Source: DATBGS01 sp036557885 (GTDB taxonomy: Bacteria > Chloroflexota > Ktedonobacteria > Ktedonobacterales > DATBGS01). Taken from it: a stretch of 64,000 nucleotides of DNA. The notes under the pieces are model-generated. The model worked only from the letters and a program-made list of their open reading frames with translations. It made no database searches and was not told the DNA's origin. Positions 15,555 through 23,911 of the stretch are shown here, piece by piece. The stretch is taken from NCBI GenBank assembly GCA_036557885.1, contig DATBGS010000060.1, positions 4,797-68,796 of the forward strand. The letters are read 5' to 3'. The position numbers were made by a program, and so were the translations under genes. Each line of letters begins with the position of its first letter. Position 1 is the first letter of the stretch.

Positions 15555-16298
15555 TTAGCCTCTTCCGCTCGCAATCCAGCGTGCCCAGTCGGGGCGGCCA
15601 TTGGCCTCTGCCGCCCTGGACGCTGATTCCCAACTGTAGGGGAGCATGACCTGTTCAACGACCCAGCGATCAAAATCAACCGAAAGAATCGCATATCTGG
15701 CATGCGTGCTGCCCGACTCCATCTTGTAGGGGAAAGGCTCATCTTCGGTATAGGCTGGCATGCCCACGCTGCCGGGGTTGATGATCAGCCGGTGATTGGG
15801 CAGCGCCACGACACGCGGGATATGCGTGTGGCCGCACAGAATGACGGGTTGGTTCGACCCCTCCGCCAGTTGCACAATCTCCTCGGTCTTTCTCAAGACG
15901 ACGCCAGATGGTGTGACCTCTTCCAGCAGATATTCCTCATCAGAGGTGGGCGTGCCATGACACAGGAACAGACCCGATGGCAGCGAAGCGGTGGCGGGCA
16001 GCGCCGCCAGCCACGTGATCTGCGCTGCTGAAAGCTGGGAGCGCGTGTAGTCTACCGTTGGCGAGGCAGGCAGCGCTGGATGCGTCACCATGCGGTCAGC
16101 ATTGCCGCGAATGGTCAAGATGTCTTGCCGCTGCGTCAGCCGCTCGGCGGTGCCCGCCGGGTCCAGCGGCCCATAGCAGCAGTCGCCCAGGTTGACAATC
16201 TGCTTGATGCCCCGGCGCTCAATATCCTCAAGCACAGTGTCCAGTGCCCAGGTGTTGCCGTGAATATCGGCAATTATTGCCAGCCAGAAGTCGGTCAT
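15555..16298 (-). CDS. Calcineurin-like metallophosphoesterase (YfcE/MJ0936-like)
   Basis: A 247-residue member of the small phosphodiesterase type, with all expected metal-binding motifs: IADIHGNTWALD, NLGDCCYGPLDP, IRGNADRM, LCHGTP, CGHTHIP and the NPGSVGMPAY loop. These enzymes hydrolyse phosphodiesters, often bis-pNPP-active with unknown natural substrate. It begins 24 nt after the DinB gene and runs directly into the second metallophosphoesterase, giving an operon GNAT - DinB - MPE - MPE. Cytosolic, no signal peptide. Confidence 0.88.
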   Translation of the reverse strand: MTDFWLAIIADIHGNTWALDTVLEDIERRGIKQIVNLGDCCYGPLDPAGTAERLTQRQDILTIRGNADRMVTHPALPASPTVDYTRSQLSAAQITWLAALPATASLPSGLFLCHGTPTSDEEYLLEEVTPSGVVLRKTEEIVQLAEGSNQPVILCGHTHIPRVVALPNHRLIINPGSVGMPAYTEDEPFPYKMESGSTHARYAILSVDFDRWVVEQVMLPYSWESASRAAEANGRPDWARWIASGRG

Positions 16299-16322
16299 GG
16301 TCGTTGAAGTCTTTCCCTTTGC

Positions 16323-16811
16323 TTATCCATTGTTCGCTGGGGGTTTGCCCAGGAGCACCTGCCGCGTGAGTTGAATATGGCCCTGGTGCAAGGCGCTGTG
16401 TTCTAGCGCGTGCAGCAAACAATCGCGGACAGTAAACGATTGGTCGTGCATGCGCGCGCGATAGGTGGCGGGCGGGTCTACATGCTGGCCCATTGCGCTA
16501 TCGGGCAAGGTATCCAGCACCTTATGGATGTTTTCCAGCCAGCGTTCGTAGCGTGCCAGCAGATCGGCGCCCTGGCCGGTGGCGTGGAACTCCGCCTGGC
16601 GGTCCCGCTCGATGTGCCAGCCGCCCGCCAGCGCCAGCACCCAGAACTCGCCCGCGCCAACCAGATGCGTTGCCAGCGCAAAAAGCGTGTTGGTTTCCGG
16701 CAAATCAAGCGGCTTGTTCAGCAGATCATCAGGGATGTCCGCAAGCTGTTTGATGACATCGCGCCCAATGGCATCAAGCACTGATGCAATATCCAAGGCT
16801 TCGTTCGCCAT
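16323..16811 (-). CDS. DinB-family four-helix protein
   Basis: A 162-residue DinB/YfiT-like protein: four-helix bundle with the pattern LFALATHLVGAGEFWVL (first metal His), and HALEHSALHQGHIQLTRQVL near the end, supplying the other two histidines of the metal triad. Members act as putative metal-dependent transferases, some with mycothiol or bacillithiol, but most are unassigned. The ATG at 16811 was chosen for the GGGGGATAGTT site. It lies 39 nt after the acetyltransferase gene in the same run. Confidence 0.85.
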   Translation of the reverse strand: MANEALDIASVLDAIGRDVIKQLADIPDDLLNKPLDLPETNTLFALATHLVGAGEFWVLALAGGWHIERDRQAEFHATGQGADLLARYERWLENIHKVLDTLPDSAMGQHVDPPATYRARMHDQSFTVRDCLLHALEHSALHQGHIQLTRQVLLGKPPANNG

Positions 16812-16850
16812 AACTATCCCCCTTGCTTTTTTCTGGGATGAGAGTTGCAA

Positions 16851-17405
16851 CTACACAGTATATCGCATGGCGAACTCTTCTGCCGTCATGCCAAACAGCA
16901 CTTCGTCGAAAAAATGCCCGTTGGTGTAGACCATGCGGCGCAGTCGGCCCTCCAGTTGAAAGCCCAGCTTTTCATGCAGCCGGAGCGATGGCTCATTGAA
17001 GCTGTAGACATGCGCCGTAACTTTCTGATAGCGCAACTCCTGAAAGAAATAGCGCAGGAGTAAGATAACCGCCTCGGAAGCGTAGCCCTGGCGACGATAC
17101 TGCTCGCCAAGCGCGACTCCATAGCTGAAGGTGCCGTTGCGCGCGTCGCAGGTGTGGCTGTTCATTGCGCCAGCTATCTCACCGGCCAGTGTTTCAATCA
17201 CCATAAAATACTGGTCGTCTTTGTGTTCTTCCGTCGCCCGCTTTTCCGCCCAACGCTTAGACGCTTCTTTTGAGCGCGGGACGTAGACATAATCGTCATA
17301 TCTGCCCAGTTCGCTATCCTGATCGAAGGCATAAAATGCTTCCCAATCTTCTGGTTCAATTGCCCGCAGGCGGATATGCTTGCCTTGCCAGACAGAGGTG
17401 GGCAT
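16851..17405 (-). CDS. GNAT-family N-acetyltransferase (RimJ/RimL-like)
   Basis: A 184-residue GNAT enzyme using acetyl-CoA. It opens with GKHIRLRAIEPEDWEAFYAF, the usual RimJ/RimL start, and carries the CoA-binding motif A as VALGEQYRRQGYASEAVILL followed by VTAHVYSFNEPSLRLHEKLG and FQLEGRLRRMVY. The acceptor amine is unknown. The ATG follows GAGGAGCCTTTCT. It heads the acetyltransferase - DinB - phosphoesterase run and starts 34 nt after the Doc-like toxin stop. Confidence 0.88.
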   Translation of the reverse strand: MPTSVWQGKHIRLRAIEPEDWEAFYAFDQDSELGRYDDYVYVPRSKEASKRWAEKRATEEHKDDQYFMVIETLAGEIAGAMNSHTCDARNGTFSYGVALGEQYRRQGYASEAVILLLRYFFQELRYQKVTAHVYSFNEPSLRLHEKLGFQLEGRLRRMVYTNGHFFDEVLFGMTAEEFAMRYTV

Positions 17406-17438
17406 AGAAAGGCTCCTCGGTGGTTGCGCTCAAAAGAA

Positions 17439-17840
17439 CTATTCAAGATCAGGCGGCGTGCCGCTTACGGCTGTTTGCAGCCAGACTGCAAGCTCTGCCT
17501 TGTTCATGTGTTTGTTGGCAACAGCCATCATCGCTTTGTAATATTCCTCATCCGAGGCGATTGGTTCCAGGCCGTTCAGCTTGAGAAAGGTCAGCATTAC
17601 CATCCCAGCCACCCGTTTATTGCCATCCAGAAAAGGCTGATTGTGTGAGAGGTGGAAGCAATAGGCGGCGGCCATCTCAAAGAGGCTGGCGTGCAAAAAT
17701 TGCCCGGCAAACCGAGCTTTGGGCATGCTGAGGGCAGAGGATAGCAGTCCTTCATCTCGCAGGCCGTATATGCCGCCATACAGCCGCACCTGATCGTCAT
17801 GGATGGCTTGCACAATCTCGTCAGTCAGAAAGCGAATCAT
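17439..17840 (-). CDS. doc: Doc-like (death-on-curing, Fic fold) toxin with altered active-site motif
   Basis: A 133-residue Fic-fold protein of the Doc type. The signature region reads NQPFLDGNKRVAGM, which keeps F, D, N, K and R but has Gln where the family motif (HxFx-D-x-NKR) usually has the catalytic His. The N-terminal part LYGGIYGLRDEGLLSSAL is also typical of Doc proteins. Doc toxins phosphorylate EF-Tu; whether this variant is active is open. The ATG at 17840 follows GGAGGAGTGGGTG and lies inside the upstream small gene, overlapping it by 20 nt, as toxin and antitoxin genes often do. Confidence 0.82.
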   Translation of the reverse strand: MIRFLTDEIVQAIHDDQVRLYGGIYGLRDEGLLSSALSMPKARFAGQFLHASLFEMAAAYCFHLSHNQPFLDGNKRVAGMVMLTFLKLNGLEPIASDEEYYKAMMAVANKHMNKAELAVWLQTAVSGTPPDLE

Positions 17841-18033
17841 CACCCACTCCTCCTGCCAGGCGCCGGTTGGCATTGCGATAGCGCGGTTCGATGCTCTGAT
17901 AGGCGGCCCAGGCGTCGTCGGCATCGGATGATGACTTTTCTGATTCGGTTATCTCTTGAAAGCGCCGTTTGAGCATCCTGCGGCGCTCTTCCTGGCTTTG
18001 CAGCGTGTCTTTGCTGGAAAAGTCTGATTCCAT
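17821..18033 (-). CDS. Putative antitoxin paired with the Doc-like toxin
   Basis: A 70-residue charged protein (MESDFSSKDTLQSQEERRRM start) with a long polar helix and an acidic, serine-rich centre. It does not resemble Phd clearly. Antitoxin identity is inferred from size, charge, position upstream of doc and the 20-nt overlap. The ATG at 18033 follows AGAGGAGAACC. No obvious DNA-binding domain is seen, so it may not autoregulate in the Phd way. Confidence 0.55.
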   Translation of the reverse strand: MESDFSSKDTLQSQEERRRMLKRRFQEITESEKSSSDADDAWAAYQSIEPRYRNANRRLAGGVGDDSLSD

Positions 18034-18136
18034 TGGTTCTCCTCTGTAATCTCTTGCTGGCGTTCTTTCAGACATCCGAAGAGATGAACATTTGGGGATG
18101 CCCTGGTGTGCCAAAGTGGATAGTATTGAGCGCTTC

Positions 18137-19417
18137 TTACAGCCCCAAAAGCGCCCGCCCGATGCCCAGCACTGCTGCACCCAGAATCAGGTAGGTGGTG
18201 TTGATGTTCCAGCGCAGCAAGAGCGCCAGACTGACAAGCGCGATAGCAGCGGTGAACAGATCGGTGATGGCGGCGTAACCAAAGAGGATGGCAGCGCCCG
18301 CAATCGTGCCCAGCGCGCCTGCGGTGACGCCGCGCAAAAAGCTGGTGAAGAAAGCCGAGCGATAGCGGCGCAGCAGGAGCGGCGTCAGGCCGAGCACCAG
18401 CACAAAGGAGGGCAGAAAGACGGCCACCGTCGCCACGACTCCGCCGGGAAAGCCCGCCACCGCGAAGCCCGCAAAGGTTGCCACGACTGACACCGGCCCA
18501 GGCGTCAACTGGCCCAGCGCCAGCCCATCTACCAGTTGGCGGGTGGTTAGCCAGTGTGGGCCATCCACCAGTTCTTGCTGCAAGAGCGGCGCGACCACCA
18601 ATCCCCCGCCAAACATCAGCAGGCCGATCTTGAGGAAGACCAGCGCCAGCGGGAGCAGCAGCGCTGTGGAAGGCGCGGCCTGGAGCGAGAGCGCCTTGAG
18701 CGCGAGCAGCGGCGCGGGCAGCAGGCTTTTCAGGGTGGTAGTATCGGGTTGTGTCGGCTCATCGTGCGCGGGGCGAGGTTGGCGGGGTAAACCTCTGCCA
18801 CCGGTGAGGAGCAGCACCGGCAGGCCCAGCACCACGCGCCAGACGCCCACCAGCCCGGACGCCAGCAAAATTACCACCAGATTGATGCCAGGAGGCAGCA
18901 AGGGATACAGGGTAAGCGTGCAGGTAGACAAGGCAATCACCCAAAGGAGCGGGCTGGTGAGTGCCGTTTTGCCGGTGCGATAGAGCGTGTTGGCGATGAT
19001 AGCGATGACCACCGGGCCAATGGCGAGAAAAAGCGCGCCCACCTGGGGCAGCGCGCCATAGCGCACATAGGCCCAGGCCAGACCCAGCACCAGCAGAAAC
19101 GCTGGCCCGATAAAGCACGTACCGCTGACTACGCCGCCCACTACTCCGGCGCGCAGATAGCCAAGATACATGGAAAGCTGGGTGGAGGTGGGGCCGGGCA
19201 GCAGGTTGCAGATTGCCAGCCCTTCCAGAAATTGCTCGCGGGTGGCCCATTTGCGGCGCGCGATAAACAGATCTTCCATCAAGCCGATATGCGCCAGCGG
19301 GCCACCAAAGCCGATGATGCCCAGGCGCAGGAACAGGGCGGCCAGCGCGCCAAGCCGCTGGCGGGTGCCCACAGCGCTTGCGGTATCTTGCTCGCTGATG
19401 CTTTCTGCCGGAGGCAT
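18137..19417 (-). CDS. chrA: Chromate transporter, two-domain ChrA
   Basis: A 426-residue membrane protein with duplicated halves. The N-terminal half has FLRLGIIGFGGPLAHIGLME, then LEGLAICNLLPGPTSTQLSM. The C-terminal half repeats this as FLKIGLLMFGGGLVVAPLLQ and LVDGLALGQLTPGPVSVVAT. About twelve membrane segments are seen with a polar linker around residue 205-230. Family members export chromate by sulfate/chromate-type exchange, often conferring resistance. The ATG follows GAAGGGGACAGCT. No ChrB regulator is nearby. Confidence 0.9.
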   Translation of the reverse strand: MPPAESISEQDTASAVGTRQRLGALAALFLRLGIIGFGGPLAHIGLMEDLFIARRKWATREQFLEGLAICNLLPGPTSTQLSMYLGYLRAGVVGGVVSGTCFIGPAFLLVLGLAWAYVRYGALPQVGALFLAIGPVVIAIIANTLYRTGKTALTSPLLWVIALSTCTLTLYPLLPPGINLVVILLASGLVGVWRVVLGLPVLLLTGGRGLPRQPRPAHDEPTQPDTTTLKSLLPAPLLALKALSLQAAPSTALLLPLALVFLKIGLLMFGGGLVVAPLLQQELVDGPHWLTTRQLVDGLALGQLTPGPVSVVATFAGFAVAGFPGGVVATVAVFLPSFVLVLGLTPLLLRRYRSAFFTSFLRGVTAGALGTIAGAAILFGYAAITDLFTAAIALVSLALLLRWNINTTYLILGAAVLGIGRALLGL

Positions 19418-19499
19418 AGCTGTCCCCTTCGCTGCTCCTGCGCGGTGAGGTGGCTCTTACCAGGGCGCAAGAAGTAGATGTGCTGCCTGGCATTCTACC

Positions 19500-19769
19500 T
19501 CATTCGCGGGCGGGCGTCTCCGTTTTCCTGGCCGGGAGTTCCGACTCTTCTTCTGCCTCGCGCAGGCTTTCCCAGGCCGACATCTGGAGCAAGAAAAAGG
19601 TGAGCGCTGATCCGGCAATGGCGGAGGCCATGCAGATCAGCACCAGTTGTTGGAAAGAGTCAACGGGTGTATATTTGGCCGCCATAAGCATAACGGTGCT
19701 GGCGACGAGGAGCGAGACAAAAACAAAAATAATTCTGCGCAATGCGTCTTTGCGCTTGGTGCCAGTCAT
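19500..19769 (-). CDS. Small two-helix membrane protein, unknown
   Basis: An 89-residue protein: basic start MTGTKRKDALRR, helix IIFVFVSLLVASTVMLMAAK, short outer loop, helix LVLICMASAIAGSALTFFLL, and an acidic cytoplasmic tail (REAEEESELPARKTETP). The ATG follows GGAGGGAGCCG. It is transcribed toward the chromate transporter, about 80 nt away. No family recognised. Confidence 0.55.
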   Translation of the reverse strand: MTGTKRKDALRRIIFVFVSLLVASTVMLMAAKYTPVDSFQQLVLICMASAIAGSALTFFLLQMSAWESLREAEEESELPARKTETPARE

Positions 19770-20004
19770 CGGCTCCCTCCTTCTTCCACTTCAACGGTAT
19801 ACTTTCATATTACGCCAGAAAAGGCAAGAATCTCTCGCTCACCAGAGCTTGTCAGGCACCTCTCTTTTAACACGACAGAGCTGCATCTGCTGTCCGGCGC
19901 AAAGCGGCCACGTTCGCGCCTGGTGCAGCGTGATAGACTGTAGGCTGGTTGTGGCTGAGAGGTGGTTTTCGCTAAGGAATGGTGGACAATTCAGGAGGAA
20001 ATCA

Positions 20005-20886
20005 ATGGCCGAGCAACAATCCTCTGGCAATCAGCAAGTCACACAAGAAGAATTGGTCAGGCGGCTGCTCACGCAGCCTATGCTCGCGGGGGAGCAGGAG
20101 GCCCAACTGCTCCCTGGACGGCTACCGGATGGGCTGCCGCTGGAGTTTCCTCTGCCGGAAGGCAGCCGGGTGATTGGGAGTGTGGCACGCATCCCGGCGG
20201 TAGCCGAGATCGTGCTGGATGTCCCACTGGCTCCAGAGCAGGTGCTGACGTTCTATCGCGAGCGGCTCTCGGCGCTTGGCTGGCAGCCGCCAGAGGACCA
20301 GGCCGGGCATCGCCCCAGCGGTTTCGCCCCCAGCAACTTCCGAATGCCCCACCACGCTTCTTTTGCCCGGAATGATGGCCCTGGGTCGCTTCACTTTACG
20401 GTCTGGACGGGCAAGAGTGGCATAGCTGATGTGCGCGTGCACCTGGATATGAATGCCCCGCCCGCTCCTAACGCGCGCCAGCGTCATATGCGCCGCCAGC
20501 ATCACGGCTTCCATGATCTCCTGCCCTGGATTGAGGCACCAGCAGGTGCGCGGCAGATGGGTGGTGGTGGAAGCGGCGGCGAGGATAGTTATTTTACCCA
20601 GGCGACGCTGGAGACGGACAGTGACCTTTCATCGCTAGCGGCGCACTACGCCGTGCAGCTTGAAAAAGCTGGCTGGACGCGCACCGGCGAAGGCCAGAGC
20701 GGGCCGCTGGCCTGGCACACGTGGACCCTTCAGGATGAAGATCAAGAACCCTGGGAAGGGCTGTTCTCCATTATCAAGACGCCGGGGAAAGAGCGCAGGC
20801 ATATGCTCTATCTTTATATCGAGTGGGCCAACAAGCCAGAGCCGGGCTTCAGCAGCGGCGGGTTCTCTTATACGCGCCTCTCGTAG
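20005..20886 (+). CDS. Soluble protein of unknown function with two repeated alpha/beta halves
   Basis: A 293-residue protein without signal peptide or membrane helix. Two segments look alike: EIVLDVPLAPEQVLTFYRER followed by LSALGWQPPE, and later DSDLSSLAAHYAVQLEKAGW followed by TRTGEGQSGPLAWHTWTL. Both fit the pattern ‘helix with FYxxxLxxxGW’ seen in small lipoprotein-like repeat domains, so an internal duplication is likely. Between them is a His/Arg-rich stretch (RQRHMRRQHHGFH). The ATG at 20005 has AGGAGG upstream. A perfect 18-bp terminator hairpin follows the stop. Confidence 0.6.
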   Translation: MAEQQSSGNQQVTQEELVRRLLTQPMLAGEQEAQLLPGRLPDGLPLEFPLPEGSRVIGSVARIPAVAEIVLDVPLAPEQVLTFYRERLSALGWQPPEDQAGHRPSGFAPSNFRMPHHASFARNDGPGSLHFTVWTGKSGIADVRVHLDMNAPPAPNARQRHMRRQHHGFHDLLPWIEAPAGARQMGGGGSGGEDSYFTQATLETDSDLSSLAAHYAVQLEKAGWTRTGEGQSGPLAWHTWTLQDEDQEPWEGLFSIIKTPGKERRHMLYLYIEWANKPEPGFSSGGFSYTRLS

Positions 20887-20889
20887 GAA

Positions 20890-20930
20890 GTGCAGTGCTG
20901 GGCAGGCAGCAAGCCTGCCCAGCACTGCAC
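20890..20930. terminator. Perfect 18-bp hairpin between convergent genes
   Basis: The arms 20890-20907 and 20913-20930 are exact reverse complements around AGCAA. The hairpin lies 3 nt after the stop at 20886 and 4 nt before the convergent transporter stop, so it probably ends both transcripts. Confidence 0.8.
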
Positions 20931-20934
20931 GCAT

Positions 20935-22461
20935 TTACGCGACCTGGGTTTCTGGAGGCCACACGCGCCCCTGCTCCCAGTATTGTTCGATGTGCTCCAG
21001 CGGCTTGTTTTTGGTTTCTGGGATCAGGAACCAGATGAAAAACAGGGTAACGACGCCACAGGCGGCATAGACCCAGAAGGTCAGGGGTTTGCCAATCGTG
21101 TTGATCATCGTCAGGAAGGTAATGGTGACGAGCAGATTGGAGGTCCAGTTGCCAAAGGTGGCGATGCTTTCGCCGCTGCCGCGCAAGCGGTTGGGGAAGA
21201 GTTCGGCGCTCATTAGCCAGAAGACCGGACCCAGCCCAACGGCAAAGCTGACGATGTAGAGCAGGATCAGGGCAAACATCAGATTGCCCCACTGCTCTGG
21301 CCCCAGAATGAAGGTGATGCCGATGCCCGTCAAGGTCAGCACAAGGCCGGTGGTTCCGATCAGCAGCAGCGGGCGGCGTCCGGCGCGGTCTACCAGGAAG
21401 ATCGCCAACACGGTTGCCAGGACATTGACGATGCCTACGATGACCGCCGCAAAAAGCGAGGCGCTGCCGCCAGAGCCACCGAATCCGCTGTAGCCCGCGA
21501 CGATGGGGGCATAGTAGATGATAGTGTTGATGCCCACAAATTGCTGGAAGACCGCCAGCCCAACGGCAGCCAGCAGCGCCAGCCGCACCCCCTTTCTGAA
21601 AAGTTCTTTCCAGGAAGTATGGGTCTCCAGTTCCATGCGCTCGCGGATCAACGCCATCTCCTGCGTGGCGTTTGGTCCGGCGGTGAGGCTCATCGCTTCG
21701 TGGGCTTCCTCCCAGCGTCCTTTGCTTGCCAGCCAGCGCGGGGTGTCGGTCATGAAGAACATGCCGATGCCCAGGATGGCTGCCGGGATGACGGCAATGG
21801 CAAACATGGGGCGCCAATTGCCTAGCCAGGTGGCAAACCAGAAATCCAGGCCGTAGGCGACCAGAATGCCAATCGTGATGGCAAGCTGGAAGAGGAAGAC
21901 CAGCCCGCCGCGTTTGGAGGCTGGCGCCGATTCGGTGATATACATCGGGGCCTGCACTGAAGCCCCGCCAATCGCCACACCAGTCAAAGCGCGAAAGACC
22001 ATAAAGCTGATCAGTTCAGGCGAAATGGCGGTCAGGATGGCTCCGGCGGCAAAAATAATCGCCATGACGATCAGCGCCTTTTTGCGGCCCAGCCAGTCGG
22101 CAAGCTTGCCGCCGATGGCCGCGCCTATAATCGTCCCGATGAGCACCGAAGATACGGCGATTTCCTGGGTGGTGGGGGTGAGGTGAAACGATTGCTGGAG
22201 CAATCCCTGCGCCCCGGAGATGACACCGGTATCGTAGCCAAAGAGCAGCCCGCCCAGGGCGCCCACGCCCCCAATGAGGTAGATATAGGTGGAGGGACTC
22301 AGTTTGTGTGGGGGTGGCTGAGGTGGCGCTTGCTGAGGCAGTGCCTGCTGAGGCAGTGCCTGCTGAAGCCCCATTGCTTCTACTTCCGGCTGGTTGGGAG
22401 CTTGTTGCTGCTGTCCCTGCTCTGGCTCATAGGGGGGAATCGGCGAGCGAGAGACTGTCAT
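20935..22461 (-). CDS. MFS sugar porter
   Basis: A 508-residue, twelve-helix sugar:H+ symporter-type carrier. Diagnostic motifs: GGLLFGYDTGVISGA in helix 1, GKLADWLGRKKAL after helix 2, PMYITESAPASKRGG after helix 6, FQQFVGINTIIYYAP in helix 7 and the closing PETKNKPLEHIEQ. The first 60 residues are an extra Gln/Pro-rich cytoplasmic region not found in most members; part is encoded by a 15-nt tandem repeat at 22331-22360. The ATG follows AAGGAAGGCAGACG. The sugar cannot be told. Confidence 0.92.
   Translation of the reverse strand: MTVSRSPIPPYEPEQGQQQQAPNQPEVEAMGLQQALPQQALPQQAPPQPPPHKLSPSTYIYLIGGVGALGGLLFGYDTGVISGAQGLLQQSFHLTPTTQEIAVSSVLIGTIIGAAIGGKLADWLGRKKALIVMAIIFAAGAILTAISPELISFMVFRALTGVAIGGASVQAPMYITESAPASKRGGLVFLFQLAITIGILVAYGLDFWFATWLGNWRPMFAIAVIPAAILGIGMFFMTDTPRWLASKGRWEEAHEAMSLTAGPNATQEMALIRERMELETHTSWKELFRKGVRLALLAAVGLAVFQQFVGINTIIYYAPIVAGYSGFGGSGGSASLFAAVIVGIVNVLATVLAIFLVDRAGRRPLLLIGTTGLVLTLTGIGITFILGPEQWGNLMFALILLYIVSFAVGLGPVFWLMSAELFPNRLRGSGESIATFGNWTSNLLVTITFLTMINTIGKPLTFWVYAACGVVTLFFIWFLIPETKNKPLEHIEQYWEQGRVWPPETQVA
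22331..22360. repeat. 15-nt tandem repeat inside the sugar porter gene
   Basis: TGCTGAGGCAGTGCC occurs twice in a row (22331-22345, 22346-22360), followed by a third partial, diverged copy. On the coding strand it encodes the QQALP repeats of the Gln/Pro-rich N-terminus. Being a multiple of three, copy-number change would keep the frame. Confidence 0.85.
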
Positions 22462-22618
22462 CGTCTGCCTTCCTTTCGTTGGATACCAGTACCCCCTGGC
22501 TCAAGGGAGGTGTTTACAGGGAAGTGCTGGCATAACTTGGACCAGAGGCTCCAGGAAGAGGTTGGCTTGCTGCCTCCTACTGCCGAAGGTGCGAAGCGAA
22601 GAAAGAGCAGTCTTGTAG

Positions 22619-23845
22619 TTACTCCACCTGGGCCAGCAGCGCGGCAAGCGCGGCATCCAGCGCGGCCTGCAAGCCCGCGACGTTGGGGCCGCCGCCCTGC
22701 GCCGAAAACTTCTGGCCGCCGCCGCGTCCGCCAATGTGTGGCAGGGTCTGCTGAAGCACGTTGTTCAGGTCCAGCGGCAGGGTTTTGTCGCAGTTAAAAA
22801 CCAGCGTGGCCCGCGCTTGATCGGGGCTGCTGCCACCAAGCAGGGCGATGCCACCTGACTCCGCGACGCGCTGCGCTAGAAAGCGCAGATCGCTCACCTC
22901 GCGGCTGGGAAGCAGGGCAGAGACAATGGGGTGGCCGTTAAAAGCGGCGTCGCTGCGAGCAAGCAGTTCGCTGGCTTCCAGCGCGAGCAGTTGGCTATGG
23001 GCTTTTTCTAGCTCCTGGCGCAGCGTGCCGTTGGCCTCGAACATCTGGCGCGCTGCGTCTTCGATCTTGTCCAGCGGCTGCGCCAACAGTTGCCCGATGG
23101 AGAGCAGGGCGCGCGTTTTGCGCCGATAGTCGTCTACGGCGCGCTGCCCGCACAAAAACTCGACGCGGGTGACGTTGCCGCGCGTTTCCCAGCGGCGAAT
23201 GCCGAGGCTGCCTACGCGCCCGGCGGTCAGCACATGCGTGCCGCCGCAGCCAATGGCGTCCCAGTGGCCAATGCTGACGATGCGGATGTCGCTTTCGACT
23301 TTTGGCCCCCGGCGCAGACCCAGCGCGGCCAGTTCTGCGGGGGCGTAGATGCGCGCTTCGATGGGCAGGTCGTTCCAGAGCACCTCGTTGGAGGCGTGCT
23401 CTACCTCGGCAGCGGCGTCCGGGCTGAGCGCGGGCGTGGCAATATCAACCGAGGTGTAGTCATCGCCCAGATGCCAGGAAACCGTTTCGGCCTGGCACAG
23501 CCGCCAGAAGCCGCCCGAAAGAATATGCTGGCCGCTGTGCTGCTGCATATAGTCGAAACGACGCTGCCAGTCTATCGTTCCACTGACCTGCTTACCGGGA
23601 GTCAGCGCGGCATGCTCTGCCTGGGGGTCAAGCAGGTGCAAGATTTCGCCGCCATGTTCCTGCACATCCACCACCGCCACTCCCTCCAGCGTGCCGCGAT
23701 CAGTGGGCTGTCCGCCGCCTTCTGGATAAAACGCGGTGGCATCCAGCACGACGGCAGGCTTGCCAGCGTACTCGCTTCTGGCGACAACACGCGCCTCAAA
23801 CTGGCGCAGATAGGCATCGTTCCAATAGAGGCGTTCCGTTGGCAT
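22619..23845 (-). CDS. Alanyl-tRNA editing protein, AlaX-L type with DHHA1 domain
   Basis: A 408-residue free-standing editing protein related to the editing and C-terminal parts of AlaRS. It has AFYPEGGGQPTDRGTL near the N-terminus, the zinc motif HSGQH (about residue 103), its partner CGGTH (about 200), a coiled-coil stretch (LRQELEKAHSQLLALEASEL) and a C-terminal DHHA1-type HIGGRGGGQKFSAQGGG. It should hydrolyse mischarged Ser- or Gly-tRNA-Ala in the cytosol. No synthetase core is present. The ATG follows AAGGGATAAGTA. It stands 66 nt downstream of the SDR gene. Confidence 0.9.
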   Translation of the reverse strand: MPTERLYWNDAYLRQFEARVVARSEYAGKPAVVLDATAFYPEGGGQPTDRGTLEGVAVVDVQEHGGEILHLLDPQAEHAALTPGKQVSGTIDWQRRFDYMQQHSGQHILSGGFWRLCQAETVSWHLGDDYTSVDIATPALSPDAAAEVEHASNEVLWNDLPIEARIYAPAELAALGLRRGPKVESDIRIVSIGHWDAIGCGGTHVLTAGRVGSLGIRRWETRGNVTRVEFLCGQRAVDDYRRKTRALLSIGQLLAQPLDKIEDAARQMFEANGTLRQELEKAHSQLLALEASELLARSDAAFNGHPIVSALLPSREVSDLRFLAQRVAESGGIALLGGSSPDQARATLVFNCDKTLPLDLNNVLQQTLPHIGGRGGGQKFSAQGGGPNVAGLQAALDAALAALLAQVE

Positions 23846-23911
23846 TACTTATCCCTTAATAGCATAGTCTTAAACGAGCAAAGCATGGCAACTCTGAGCA
23901 AGCGGGCATTT

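Noticed and set aside
22331..22370. CRISPR-like short repeats
   Set aside because: Direct tandem copies without spacers, inside a coding region.
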